Assembly: GCF_024868665.1 (NCBI RefSeq)
Contig: NC_079890.1
Span: 2,461,880 to 2,525,879 of the forward strand
Direction of reading: 5' to 3'
Length of the DNA stretch: 64,000 bases
Origin: Triplophysa rosa
Lineage: Eukaryota > Chordata > Actinopteri > Cypriniformes > Nemacheilidae
Shown: piece by piece, positions 48,466 through 61,936 of the stretch
Numbering within the stretch: the stretch's first letter is position 1
Layout of the letters: the number at the start of each line of letters is the position of its first letter
Made by a program: the position numbers and the translations under genes
The notes under the pieces: model-generated
What the model was told of the DNA's origin: nothing
Databases searched by the model: none
The model's input: only the letters and a program-made list of their open reading frames with translations

Positions 48466-48729
48466 CAGTGGTTTTCAAACTGGGGGCCCTAAGGGCCCCA
48501 AGATGGATCCGGGGGACAGATTTTGTTGCATTTTAGGAAATATAGAAATTTTATGCAATCAAAAAAATAAGCCCACCAACCAAAAGAATTGATGTTCCAG
48601 CATTGTATAACTGAATATTTTTTTTGGTTTAATTAAAATTGTAAGTTTAAGATTACAAGTCTTTATTTGGGGGGCCACAAAGTGATGCACTCTACACAAA
48701 GGGGGCCTCACAACGTTTGAGAACCACCG
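48466..48729. mobile_element. hAT MITE with exact 8-bp target duplication (in duplication copy 1)
   Basis: It starts CAGTGGTTTTCAAACTGGGG and ends (reverse complement) CGGTGGTTCTCAAACGTTG. It is flanked by ACCTAGAC at 48458-48465 and 48730-48737. The interior matches the element at 23772-24022 (AAAAGAATTGATGTTCCAGC and CATTGTATAACTGAATAT). Confidence 0.88.
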
Positions 48730-49123
48730 ACCTAGACGATTTCATGCTAAATGTCCCTTTGAAGTCATTTGACTTCAACCCACGTAAAGATACGTAAAGC
48801 ATATTAATTAACCAGAAATGTTACGTTTCAAACAGAGATTGCGATATAGAGGCAAAAGTTACAGATTGCAGGGATTCACATTTAGATAGTGGTTCCCAAC
48901 AGGGGGGCCCCAGCTGACTTCAAAGGGGGCCTTAAGGTAACTAATAATTGAAAATTAGACAAAATGAGCAATGAAATAAATTTTTTAAAAGGTAAAAGAT
49001 ACCAAGATATTTCTTTTTATTTGGCCATTTTTACATTATGGATATATCGTCATTTTTATCGTTATCGCAAGAAATACCAGGAATTATCGTGATAAAGTTT
49101 TAGGGCCATATCGCCCATCCCTA

Positions 49124-52100
49124 CTTCAAACCTGTAGTACAACTCGCATGAAAAACAAACTCTAGTATACGAAAGTATTTACTATAGTAAACTGCAGTAA
49201 AATGCCTAGTTACTATAGTGTTATTGAACGTATATTATTTACTACAGCTTATCAATTTACTATAGTATACTGTAATAATTACACTATACTATAGTATAGT
49301 ATAGCGTTACTATAATATAAAACAATACACTACATGCTACTACAGTTTACCATGGTAAATACTATAGTCTACTACAGTTTTGTGGAATGATCCAGGTGGT
49401 GACAATAGTCTTGAGATAATTTACCATGGTATTATTATTGCAAAAGTGTAGAAACCATGTTGGAAGTATTGATTACCATGTATTACCATAGTTTAACTAT
49501 GGTATGTGTAGTGAAACTATGTTTATGTTTGCATTTCTAACAGATCAGACTTCCAGAATTACCAAGAAAATGATAAAACGTGCAAAAAGTCCCACAGATT
49601 CATCCAATGTAATAACTTGAATACTTGGGAGAATCTGTTTGGAATTAGCACAGAAAACAACCACCCAGGGGACCCTGGCAACAGCATAGCAACAATCTAT
49701 AAACCACTCAAAACACTATAGCAACACCATAGCAACACCCAGGAAAATTTTCAGGAAATAAATAACTTATTTTATTTATTTACTGATTCAGAAATAGACT
49801 ACTCACACGCACGTATATGTGTGAGATTGCTGTAGTAATAGTAACGTATCTTACAGGAAGCTGTTTTGACTAGAAAACTAGCTTGTTCTCAGGGTCATTA
49901 GAAACTCTTACGAGTTTTATACAAGCGCTACTGGCTGCCAAAGCTCATCGCCATAGCAACAAGCGCTCTGATGCTGCCTGATGCAGGGGGGTTTGTTGGC
50001 TCAGTACGCTTTCAAGTGTCAACAGCCCCCACCCCATATCAAACACACACACATACAATCTCTCTGTGAATTGCACAGAGTATTAGTCAAATTTGTAACT
50101 GATTGAGTAATTCAACCGTTCCGTTTCTCCTTCAGCGGCGTCTAATGGATTCTCATTTAACTGTGTTACATAATTTAATCTATGTATGAGCACATGTCTT
50201 TGTAGGTGTTACTTAACAGTACAAATCCAGATTAAACACAAGCTTGAATGTAACTTATTTGACCGTTCTGTTCAAATATCACAGTCGCTTTTGTATTAAA
50301 TAACACCTGATCTGACAAGATTCATCTGATTTTTCTTTCAAATAAAGGGCTTGTGTCATATCATTTTTTTATGGTTCATTTCATATTGCCCGTATATAAT
50401 GCTGGTTTTTGTGCACATTAACCCAAACATTACTTATTTAGTCTTTGTTAAAACCCTTTGTGATCCTGTCTGTGAAATCCAGGCTAAAGTCGCATGAGAT
50501 TAGCCGTTAGCATCAACATTAGCATCAAAGTACTGTAGTCATAGCCCTCAAAAGGATGAAAATAGGTAATGTGCGTTTCTCGCTGTCCCTGGTAGCACGC
50601 ATACATCTGACAGACATCTATCTGATGTCTGCATTAACATCTGCAAGACATCTGCAATATGTCTCGGAGACGTCTGCTATCAGATGTCATATAGACATCT
50701 AGAAGACGTCTGTAAGATGTTTACAATTTAGAATGGATGGAAAACCGCTCTTGCTACGGTGTTTAGCAGATGTTTTTACACAGTAGATGTTTCCCGGATC
50801 TCCAGATCTTTAGCAGACGTCTTACAGATGTACGTGTGCTAGATGGGTCAGATGTCATAAAGACATCTAGAAGACGTCTGTAACATGTTTATGATTTAGA
50901 GTGTATGTAAAACCGCTCTTGCTACGGTGTTTAGCAGATGTTTTTACACAGTAGATGTTTCCCGGATCTCCAGATCTTTAGCAGACATCTTATAGATGTA
51001 CCTGTGCTATCTGCAGTGTAAATTATAGATGATTTTGAAAAAGAGTACCTAAATCATTTATAATCTCATATATATTGAAATAATGATTTTATTGTTATTA
51101 CGTTTTATTATTTTACACAAAAGTTGGCTTCCTAAGCATTGGTTTTAATATTTGTCATGGCCTTACTCGGTCAACGATATCAATGTTATATTTTCACAGA
51201 ATGTTCTGCACGTTATAGTAAATCACACAATAAAAGTGACTTCATCTGTGTTTTCACAGACAGGGTCACATGTTCAACCCCAATCTATTACCCTCAGAAT
51301 AAAATGGTGCTGTGCCTTTAAGAAACCTTTCCTTTGCATGTCTGTACCAGCTGAACGATGAAACTAGATCTATATGAAACCTGTGAAGTACAAAGCCCTA
51401 CATCTTCAAAGTCATTTGGACACAAGATACTAGAGTACTACTAGTCTCTTGTCTTGTTTTTCTTAGTGGAACTCGGTGTTGGCTGAAATCCCAGCGTGAG
51501 CAATAAAACATCTGAGGCATATCAACAATGCTGCAACCCAGCTGATCTTCAATGCGCCCTGCTATTCACATGTAACGCCTCTGCTATGAACCCTTGGATC
51601 TAACTCAAAACATGGATGTACGCAGTCGCAGCAGTAACTGTGGTGATGCAGCCTGGCTGAAAAAAACCTGGGTCTGAAACGAATAGGTTAAAGGCTAGAA
51701 CCCTGCAAAGGTGGGCGATGGCCATTTAGCTATTCTCGCACTTGGTTGCTGCATAGTGATGTGGTTGTAAAAGATTTTATTTTAGATTCTAACACCTCTA
51801 CATCTTTCTTAAGCCAGATTTTTCCCCACCTCCGGATTCCTAGTCACTCTCTCACCTTATAGCACCTACAAGTTCCAACATGGTGGACGACTTGTGTAGA
51901 AACAGCGGTGGTCTATAGTCTAGGTAGGCAGCCTATAGTGAAAAGTGAAAGTGAAAAGTGAAGGTAACTGTGTTAGTGTATGGACCAATGTCTTTCTCAT
52001 AATATATTTCATACGTCTTCATCAAAATGACCACTCAGACGTTCACGTTATCTAATGACAACGGCAGCAGTCTCGCAAAAGAAACCAAATTATGTCTGCG

Positions 52101-55100
52101 AGTCGCACCAGATAAGAGATCCCGCTGAATGCCTACAATGCAAATCGAAATGTTTTGGTGCGTTTGTGCAAAACCACCTGCATATTTCAGGAGGTGCTCT
52201 TTTCAAAGGTCATCTTTCACTACGGCGAGGAAAAATGTCAGCGCAAATTGAACAGGGTGGAAGGTAGTTAATGAATTAGGAAATAAAGTCATTTGGCAGT
52301 GTAGCAGAGACGCTTCAATTTGAAAATGTATGCATTTTTCATATTCGAACTCCCAACCACAAATTAAAATAATTTCATTTTCTGTCCATTTCTTCTGAAA
52401 AGGTTTTAACGTGTACTTGGCGTTTCTCTTAAGCACACGGACAGTCATTTTCATCACGAGCCAATTTTGCTGACGTCTGCGCACATATGCAAGGGATTAA
52501 GTGCAGAAAGGGGGGTTACACAACGTGGACATCTGCACTTGCGCTCAATGAAGTATACTTGGAAAGGCTTGGGTGATAAACTGTAAAAAAATACACCTGA
52601 ACGTCATTTCAAGAAAATGGGGTAATGCAATAAATAGTTATTTTGGGGTACCATGGTATATTTACTATAGTACTATAGTAATAGCACCAGTCCACGGTAC
52701 TGCAACAATATGCATTTTACACCTTTCCAATAAGATGAAAATATTTCTATGCAAAATGTATAAAAAACATTGTAAGGAACAACATTACTTCATTTTTTGT
52801 GAGGAATGACGTTTCAAAAGTGTCGTTTTTCTCACCATCAGTTATCCATATCTCTCTTCTCCAATGGGATTTGGGAAATGACCCGAGCTGGATTCAAACC
52901 CGGATCACCCACACATAAGCGCTACTGATTTTAGCAAAACATGCATGCAGAATGGAAGGCAAATATATTTTTCTTTTTATATTACATAATCATTTAAACT
53001 AATCAGTTATAGAGATGCATGTAAGAGTAAACAGTGTAGGAGCTGTAAATAAACAGCCTCTTCCTGTTATTCACCGTTTCGCGTGATTCATCCGGCAAGC
53101 TCTTGAGCACACAAGGCCGCAATATAAAATCCAGCAGCACAAAGCATCTCAAATCAATCAATCAATCAACAAAAGGTTAAGGTCTGTGTTCACACACATT
53201 CTGTTATACTGGCGAAACCGTAGATTTCTGTTCTATGGCCACCAACAAATACCAAGAATGAATGACATCCTCAGTAACTGCTCATCTCTGGTTCAAGGGC
53301 CAGCATCAGTTTTTTTAGGCTCGGCTAAAGCTAAATTTTAAAAGCTGTTGTCAGAGATACACCGTGCCTCTCTCTGCCCAAGACACGCTGTCGTCTATTA
53401 TTCATAACTGCAGATACTTGCTTTAAATATAAAACACAGCTTACAGTCTTCAATGGTTTGCATGGCATCCAAAGGGGAAAGAAGAAGCCACTCGGCACAC
53501 GGTTTTCAGGCGTGCAGTAATCGGCAGTAATGGCTAAGGAAGAGATTCTCGTAACTGTCTTCTTGCGTGGAACAAAATAATGGGGCAGACAGTATTTGGA
53601 TGATTTTCTCTTTTTATTCATAGCACAGTTTTGATTATATGGCAGCAATCTTATAGAATTTGGGTAGCCCAATTTGGTGTGTGAGAAGTAGAAAATCAAA
53701 ATATGAAACATTAAAGCTGCAATCTGTAACTTCTTCAGTTAAAAATATTTGAGGTGTCAGGTAGGATTTTAAAAGAAATGTCAGTATTTGGATGATTTTC
53801 TCATTTTATTCATAGCCGTTTTTAATATTTGGCAGCGATCTTAAAGAATTTGGGTAGCACAATTTGGTGTGTGACAAGTAGAAAATCTAAATATGAAACA
53901 TTAAAGCTGCAATCTGTAACTTTTTCGGTTAAAAGTATTTGAGCTGTCGGGTAAGATTTTAAAGGAAAAGTCAGTTTAGCATCCTTTGGCTTCAGTCTCA
54001 TGTAAAGACAAGTACATAAAGTAACATGCAATTTTATATTTCAGACAGAGGTGGCAATAGAGAGGCTAAAATGATGGGTTGCAACTTTAAGGTAAAGTCT
54101 AACACAACAGTTTACTGGGGAAACCGTTTTGATGCTCACATTTTCTGAGAAAAACGTAAGTCCTGTGTCATCGTGTTGCTAAGGTGCTCCAAGTGGTTGC
54201 TAGGGTGATGTAATTTAATTTTCAGTAATATATTTGTTTTAAAAAGTCAGAAGTCTCTCTGTTGTATTGCAATGGCTAACAGCTGGTGACGCAGATACGA
54301 AATCTTTCACAGACTAGACTGCCTCATTTTGATTGGACCTTTGTGGAATTCGACGGTCCTCGCCTTTAAAGTCCGCATCATTCGAAGCATCCAGTCTTTG
54401 AATTGGGATGCAGTGTTTCCCAGCAGGGGTGGATACAGGACGACCACTGATAAGTTTGACCAAATAATAGTGTGCACTAATATTAGCAAACTCAAACTAA
54501 ACCCTTATTAGCAACAACAGGAACTACAACAGAAATATTTTCCCACACATAAGCGGGAGCTGCTAAAAGACTGTGTTATTTTCATGTCAACACGTTTGCA
54601 TTAATTACATAAAACTTGCATAGAAAGGCATTCAAGTGCAATAATGGTTTAAAATAGCTCCGTTACTGCCTTGTTCAGTGTTACCGCCCCCCAATTACTC
54701 CCCGCTCCAAATGCCTTTTTTAAGGCTGAATCAGTGCTATGTGCCATCGGAGTAATATGACATCATTTAACTCGCGACAAAATAATCACATCATCTCTGC
54801 TTGCACACTTTAAAGCAGCTAAAAACAAGGTACTTTAAATATAAAACAGAGCTGCAAATTGTATTACTGAAGGCAGAAAGAGAAGTAGTATTTTTTTGAG
54901 CCATGGGTTCCCTCTGAAGTTTTTAATGGATTTTTAGGATGGCGGCTTCAGTTAAAATTACCTGAAGAGAATTTTTTGTTTTCATGGTTATACCTTAAAT
55001 ATGAATTTGAAAGCTGTTATGTGCTTTGCAAAGGTAACAAGTAAAGACAAAGTTATAAAAACGTGCTTCAAAAGGTTCTTCGATGCCCATAGAACTATTT

Positions 55101-58100
55101 TGGCAGAATGGTTCCATAAAGAACCTTTAACACCTGAGGAACTTTCTGTTTCACAAAAGGATCTTTGGAAAAAGGTTATTGGTTCCTGTAAGAAGTATAA
55201 GAAAAGTTTTGTTTTTTGGGAAGCAAAATGTTCACTGTGAAGAACCTTTTGAAGCATGTTTTTTTGTGGTAGTGTAGTTTTGTTTTCAGTTTTATTCTGC
55301 TTTCATTATTATTTTGATTTAGTTTATTTAAATAGTAATTAATTTAATGTTTTTCAATGTTTTTCATTCATGTTTTGAATTTGTTTAATTTTTTTAAAAT
55401 TTGTGATGTGCTTTTGTAATTTCATTTATTTCAAGTTTAGTGTATTTTCAATTCTGGTTTCTGTTTAGTTTTATTTATTTAAAGTTAAGAATTTTAGTGC
55501 CTCAACTTAAACGTGTTTCTAATTTTCGTTTAGTTTTGGTTTTCCAGATCATCTTTATAATAATCACTCAACTTTTACTTATTTCTCATTTTCGTTTAGT
55601 TTTGAAACTTAAACCATAAAAGGTTTAGCATCTATAATTTCGTTTTTCAAATAATACTTAGACCAACATTTTATGTGATGTTTAGTTTTACTTTTAGTAG
55701 ACTATAATAACCTGTATATGGACTGCAATGTCTGTCTCTTTCATCAAGCAAACCCACAAGTTTCTGTGGCAACCTATTTGCAACTTCCATTTTTAAAACA
55801 CAACAAGAGTTTCCAACTTCACAAGTGAGGTGGGAGAAAATATGAAAATCTATTGAAGTAACACTAACCACCTTATTTTCCTTGTAAATGGAAGACCACT
55901 ATTCTATTAGACAATCCCAAGGGAGCCCTAAAAAGAATCAGCCTTCCGCGTTGGCCCACAAATGGAGGTCATGGCTGAACAGATCTACTGCTAGTCTTCC
56001 AACCAGAAAACCAGAGTTAGAAGCGCATTGCGTGAGACACGCTGTCCCCGTAAATGGCTTTTTAAATTCCATCCCCTTTGACTGCCTGGCTTTGATGATT
56101 CTGCTTTTCAATGATGCACAATGACCGGAGAAGATAGATTCATGAGACGGGGAGGCATCACGCATCTCAGGATAATCCTGCCTGGGGAAGCTTGAAAAGA
56201 GAGAGAATACAAGCTCCGGTGGGGAAAAAACACAGGGACCATAAACACTTGGGACATGAAAGATCTGCGTCTACTCCAGCCAGAGCAAATAAAGCATCGC
56301 CTGTGTTTCTGTTCCTCTGGGTGGTCTCTGGACTCAGCAGGTGAATCTGCTGTCTGCTTCAAAAGCTTTTCTATCACAGTCCCCAATCCGCTCTGTCTGG
56401 CCGGCCATCGAAGGTATCAAAGCATTGTCTCAAAAATCCCATCTACACCTGACCAAAAGCCTCAAAATGGAAAGAGTACATCATCAAAATCGTGTATTGC
56501 GCTAAGAGTAATGTTTTATCACATATGGTTTCTTTTTCTTATTTAATGTTCTTTACACATGAAAGCATACCAACACAACCACTTCACGCTTTCTCGAATC
56601 GTTTTTTGGATCCATCCAGCCTTGTTTGTTGCCTTCAAATGCACAAATGGTAAGGGCAAAGCACGTCCGGGCAGATATTAAAGGGTCTCATGAAGAACGG
56701 AGGCGTGAGGGGCACTAATGAATGCCAAACTGTCACGGCGCCGGAGCCTGGCAGAATGCCGGCACCTCACAGCAGCTCAAAGCTGTCATCCAAAGAGCCG
56801 CCGTGCCCTGGCACCTGGGTCCGCCACCTTCAGCTGCTCTGATGAGCTGAGAGACAGGGGCAGATGGCTACGTGAACTGGCACGGGGTTACGGTGTTCGG
56901 TGTAAAGCTGCACGCCCCTGCAAAACTCAATCACCGGACTGCCTTGATCTGACCAATACTCTGGAGATTTGGTTTGGACAGGCTGTATCCAAAGAGATCA
57001 ACAAAAAGTAATGGACGAGAACAGTTAATACTGGGAAGAAAGTGGACTCATTTAACTAAAACAATACAATACAATATCCCACAGAGTAAGTTTGATGTAT
57101 TTCATTACTTGGTGACAGATTTATTTGTTGCGATCTTTATTAATAGTCTGGCATGAGTTATTTCATGATTCTTTTTTGATGTACTGTTACAGTAAATTGA
57201 CTATTTTAAGGAATTTCTTTGTGTGTAAGAACATAACCGTAGTCATGCATGACCTGGTACAGTGTAAGTCAGCACCGAAGTACCGTAGCGAGGTATGAGG
57301 TCACACTGCCCACATAGCTTCGTTTATGGCATGGTCTCTGCCAAGCTGACTGATGTGGAAAACAGGAGAAAGCCCTGGGGCTTGACAATGCCAGTGCCCT
57401 GCTGTCTGGAGGCATTACCTGACAGGAATGTTCTGGACTGTTAGACCTCCATGGGTTTTAATCAGATCAGTCAGGTGAGCACACATATGCACAGCGGGAA
57501 CATATTGTTGCACATGAAACCCGCCAATGGGTTGCAGTGTGTACAAAATGTCATGCTGCAAATAACTGCCATACTCTTTCTAGATTTACCTGAAAACGTG
57601 TAACAAAAAAATGACTTGATAAATCATATGATTAGGAAAAGACATTACATTAACATTAAGCGTTACATCTAATTGACCTAGACCAGTGGTTTTCAAACTG
57701 GGGGCCCTAAGGGCCCCAAGATGGATCCGGGGGACAGATTTTGTTGCATTTTAGGAAATATAGAAATTTTATGCAATCAAAAAAATAAGCCCACCAACCA
57801 AAAGAATTGATGTTCCAGCATTGTATAACTGAATATTTTTTTTGGTTTAATTAAAATTGTAAGTTTAAGATTACAAGTCTTTATTTGGGGGGCCACAAAG
57901 TGATGCACTCTACACAAAGGGGGCCTCACAACGTTTGAGAACCACCGACCTAGACGATTTCATGCTAAATGTCCCTTTGAAGTCATTTGACTTCAACCCA
58001 CGTAAAGATACGTAAAGCATATTAATTAACCAGAAATGTTACGTTTCAAACAGAGATTGCGATATAGAGGCAAAAGTTACAGATTGCAGGGATTCACATT

Positions 58101-58251
58101 TAGATAGTGGTTCCCAACAGGGGGGCCCCAGCTGACTTCAAAGGGGGCCTTAAGGTAACTAATAATTGAAAATTAGACAAAATGAGCAATGAAATAAATT
58201 TTTTAAAAGGTAAAAGATACCAAGATATTTCTTTTTATTTGGCCATTTTTA
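49124..58251 (+). repeat. 9-kb direct duplication, copy 2
   Basis: Near-identical to copy 1, in the same orientation. It lacks the 694-bp segment present in copy 1 and carries the shorter allele at both small indels. About 90 bp (49034-49123) of TATCG-rich sequence separates it from copy 1. Past 58251 the sequence diverges abruptly from that following copy 1. Confidence 0.95.
57684..57947. mobile_element. hAT MITE (duplicate in copy 2)
   Basis: The copy-2 counterpart of 48466-48729, with the same ACCTAGAC flanks, carried along by the 9-kb duplication and not an independent insertion. Confidence 0.88.
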
Positions 58252-59159
58252 TAATGAATGATCGTTTTTCCAGTTAATGACGCTCTAAAATATTTTATTG
58301 GGTGTTAGGGGGACCATATTCGGTAGAGTTATCAGTAAGTCAAAAGCAATTTTTTTATTCCAAACATAGCTACTGTCAACCTAATACAAACTCTTGCATC
58401 TTAAAGAAATAACATTAGGTTTTCCTTGATGTGTCAAAAATATATGAGTGATTTAACTTTGAAATTTATTTATTTAAATCCCATCCTACTTTTTCAGAAA
58501 GAGACTATTTTAAGTGACGAAACCGCCGTCTACAGTTACAGATAAAATTGGTAATTGTTGCTTACAAGTGGAGAAACTAGCAGCTACTGCAGAAAGAAAA
58601 TATTCAACAACAAAAAAGCAGAAATGAAAGAACGTAATTGTGCATTTCAATCCCCCGCAATGTAAACAACTTGGCTCATTCCCCGAAACATATCCAAAAC
58701 AACAACTTAGATAATCGTCACTTTGGGTTTATTTTATGCTTGCGTTTTTTCTCGATAATGCTAAATAGAGTGCACGACCGAGACGGCTTCGTGCACGGAC
58801 AAAGTTTCTCCTCTTACTCTGAAGCACAACAGTCAACGCCCCAGCCGGTGTCGAAGAAGCGGGCTAAGACAAGATGACCCCAGCCGTGCGTGGACAGGGC
58901 GTGAATAGAAGACATCTTCCCACAATCCCCTGGAGTTCGAGCAGACAGTGATGAGCTGGTGCTCGCAGCTCTGATAAAACGAGTGAATGACAGAGGCTGT
59001 CTTTACCTATGTACACAGAACGTCAGGCCTGGAGTCCGTAACTGTCTGTCAAAGGCCGAGCTGCTGACTGGGCAAAGTGTGTGCGCTGGGATGGATCGAT
59101 AAGCCCTTAATCTTATTTAACAGAAAGAAAACTTGGGGGAAATGACATTAGTTTCACCC

Positions 59160-59338
59160 TGCAACTACAACGAAAAGAACAATACGACTCGTACTCGGCA
59201 AACGCTGGTAACCAAACAACACTGAAACCCATTCACTTTTTCATTTTATGGACACAAAACCGAGACATTTCTCAAAATGTGTTTACACAAGAGTCATATG
59301 TGACATGCGAGGTATTTATTGGTGAACTATCCCTTTAA
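59160..59338. mobile_element. Angel-type element, truncated
   Basis: GCTGGTAACCAAACAACACT, CATTTTATGGACACAAAACC and a terminal TTGGTGAACTATCCCTTTAA, whose reverse complement is the Angel-type end. The left terminus is missing. Confidence 0.7.
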
Positions 59339-61304
59339 GAGAGGGTGAACATTGGTTAAAAATAAAATAAAGACATTGTAAGTGAACCACGAGGGATGTG
59401 ATATGACCCATTTAATGTTGTGTATTTCTCGAAGGGTTCAACAAAAGGGTGTAACATTCAGCCTTGAGCGGACGCGGTGAATAATCCCGGCAGAATGTCA
59501 TGTTAGTTGACAGAACCCTCAGAGTAAGCTCTCGCTTTGCTTCCTCGTTCTGTACTATTAGCTTATCGGTCCCACAAATGCTACATGCTGTGTGCTCTAC
59601 ACAACTTACTGGGATGTATGGAAAGCCCTCGCATCCTTTGAAATCTCCTTAGCTGGGCGACGACGCCTTGGTAAAATCTGTGGGTGCCACAATTTACCAA
59701 AAAGACTTTAAGTCTTGACAGAAACCATTTTGAGCAAAAATAAATCTGAAGTGTAACTTTTTTTTACATCATTTACATGAAGAGGGTGGGGTTTATGACC
59801 AATACTGAAGGGGTCAATCAAATGAATTTGGCTTCACCTTTTAGTGTCCCGAACCCCTGGCCGTGTCCAGAAGTGGAAAAGAGAACCTGCAGACCTTTTG
59901 GCAATAATCAAAAGCCAGACCATGCAAAACTAAACTTCATAGTCTCTCATAGCCTTTGCCGATTTGAATGGTCAAGGAGCATCCAAGAAGCCATTGACTG
60001 AAAGGTAAAGCAACCAATCACGATTCGTTTTGTGCCGTGTCATATTTAGGGGTGTCGAAATGTCCCGACAGTTACAGATCGTAGTGCATTCACGAATGTC
60101 TCGAGAGTTAACAACAACAACGTTTATGAGTTTATCACGTGAACCTTGCACAATTTATATATCATTTAAATTATACTGTATATAAGCATTTTTAGATTTA
60201 TTTTCAGATTTCATCTTTTTCTTAAATAAATACATTTTCTATACAAATCTATACATACATATACTGTATTATGTAAACACATACTTTTAATCTGGATGCG
60301 ATTAATCGTTTAACAGCCCTAGTTCAAATATACTATATGTGGTCACCAACTCCAAATATTTAAAACAAGAATGCACCATTTTATTGCGACTGCTGACTCC
60401 ATTTCTTCATGTCGGACTCTAACAGAGCATGAAAACCCGCTGGTTTAAACCTTCTTCTGGGTTTTCATGAGTTTAGAAACGGTAAAACAGCCAATCGGTG
60501 TAGGCGGAAGATCTTAAAATCAATTACTATAATCACATGGATTAAAAATGAAAATATATAACCTAATGTCATTTTAAAGGTCATTTTATATAGCCTGTAA
60601 TGTAAATTATAAGTAGACACATAAATAGGCCATTATAAAGCTAAGTAAACCGTAATATTATTTAATGAAAGTACTATAATTACTATGATTCATGTCAGAT
60701 GTACCAGTAGTCTTTTTATCTCCAGAGCTATTACATCATTGACCAGTTTAATCATCACACTACATTACATTATCAGCTGTCTGAAGAAGTTCATTCTTTT
60801 TTATGTCCAATAATTTAGGTGTCTGTACCTAGCAGCAACCTTCTGGTCTCTCTGGTGAAACCAACAGGGAAGTGACTCAAACTGCACTTCATTGACTGGC
60901 CGCTAGAGACTGGCTCCAAAACTGAGCAGATTCTCATTGAGCCCCGTATTAAAATGCTCAACTTTATAGCAGAAAAAAACATATTTACAGCCTGCTACAA
61001 AAAATAATTTTGGTCTATATAGCTAACGGGGTATAAAGGAGAAGTCCTTCAGGCAATCTGCTACAAGCTACATAAACAAATATGAAAAAGCAAAGTAAAC
61101 TTTGCACTTACTGGAGGCATGATCACAAAGGCATATAGTAATGTTCAGCCGTAGTGTTCTCGGTTCACTGAAATGTGAACCTTTTCTCACTAAACACATC
61201 GTCATCGCTTGATGAAAAATTACCTAATTAAGTGGCTTAGCTGGCTGAGATTTAAGCAGAAGGACGTCATAGCCCTGTATGCATATACCCCATTTTGCCC
61301 TTCA

Positions 61305-61430
61305 TGACGACTGTGACACCATGTCACGCATCCAGTGAGGACAAAATAAAAAAATTATAATGGGTTCTAATGCTTCCTAATGTCTTTTGTCGTGTCGCAC
61401 CGGTCGCATCCGGTGTAACACGGTGTGAGG
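61305..61430 (-). repeat. dispersed repeat, minus-orientation copy (ACACCGG family)
   Basis: Reverse complement gives ACACCGGATGCGACCGGTGC, GACATTAGGAAGCATTAGAA and CTCACTGGATGCGTGAC. These are the same ordered words as at 20900-21070. Confidence 0.65.
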
Positions 61431-61539
61431 GGGTCATTTTTTAATAACGTATCTGTTTAAATAATACTAGGCCTTAAAATTTTGCATAATTAAGGGTTTG
61501 GCCACTTGAGCGACAGGCGGTTTCACCAACCAGGCACCT

Positions 61540-61720
61540 CAGCACCACCCACGTCCCACCTTTTTGCCCATTTTTTTATATCTGGGGGTGATGTGCGGTA
61601 ACGCGCTACCAATATGGCGACGACCGGCTCCGCCCACTTAAGGCTTCAAAATCGCTCTTCACAAACCCACGGGTGACGTCACAGACACTACATCCATGTT
61701 TAATACAGTCTATGGTCTGT
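61540..61720 (+). repeat. dispersed repeat ending CCATGTTTAATACAGTCTAT
   Basis: The ACGTCACAGACACTACATCC and CCATGTTTAATACAGTCTATGG text is a frequent cyprinid repeat end. The element start is not defined. Confidence 0.45.
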
Positions 61721-61917
61721 ACGAAAACAACAACTTCTCTCTTTGTCTTTGATATTTCATTGTTACTTTCATGTAACTTTATAAGTAATATGAGTATTAT
61801 ATAAGTAATAAGTAGCTAAGACATCTAACTGTCTATATAAATGTAGAAATCACATCCTTTGCAATTAAGGTGTAACCGCATGTTCTCTTTTCAATGCGAT
61901 GTTCAAGTTTAATATAT

Positions 61918-61936
61918 AGTATATATATATATATAT
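61918..61936. repeat. TA microsatellite
   Basis: A short (TA)n run within a TATA-rich stretch. Confidence 0.8.

Larger units (their letters stand above)
39198..49033 (+). repeat. 9-kb direct duplication, copy 1
   Basis: 39198-39320 matches 49124-49246 (offset 9926), and 40015-49033 matches 49247-58251. The offset goes from 9232 to 9226 at about 41800-41811 and to 9218 at about 43196-43203, through a 6-bp and an 8-bp indel. Substitutions seen between the copies include 40073 A/C, 41018 A/G and 41134 A/T. Copy 1 alone carries 39321-40014. No gene is recognised within it; ORFs repeated in both copies are below 130 codons and lack motifs. Confidence 0.95.

Noticed and set aside
58980..59060. Minus-strand GLQAL-like reading before a GGTAAAG, considered as LRR1
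   Set aside because: A stop codon interrupts the frame and no flanking acceptor gives the expected exon length.
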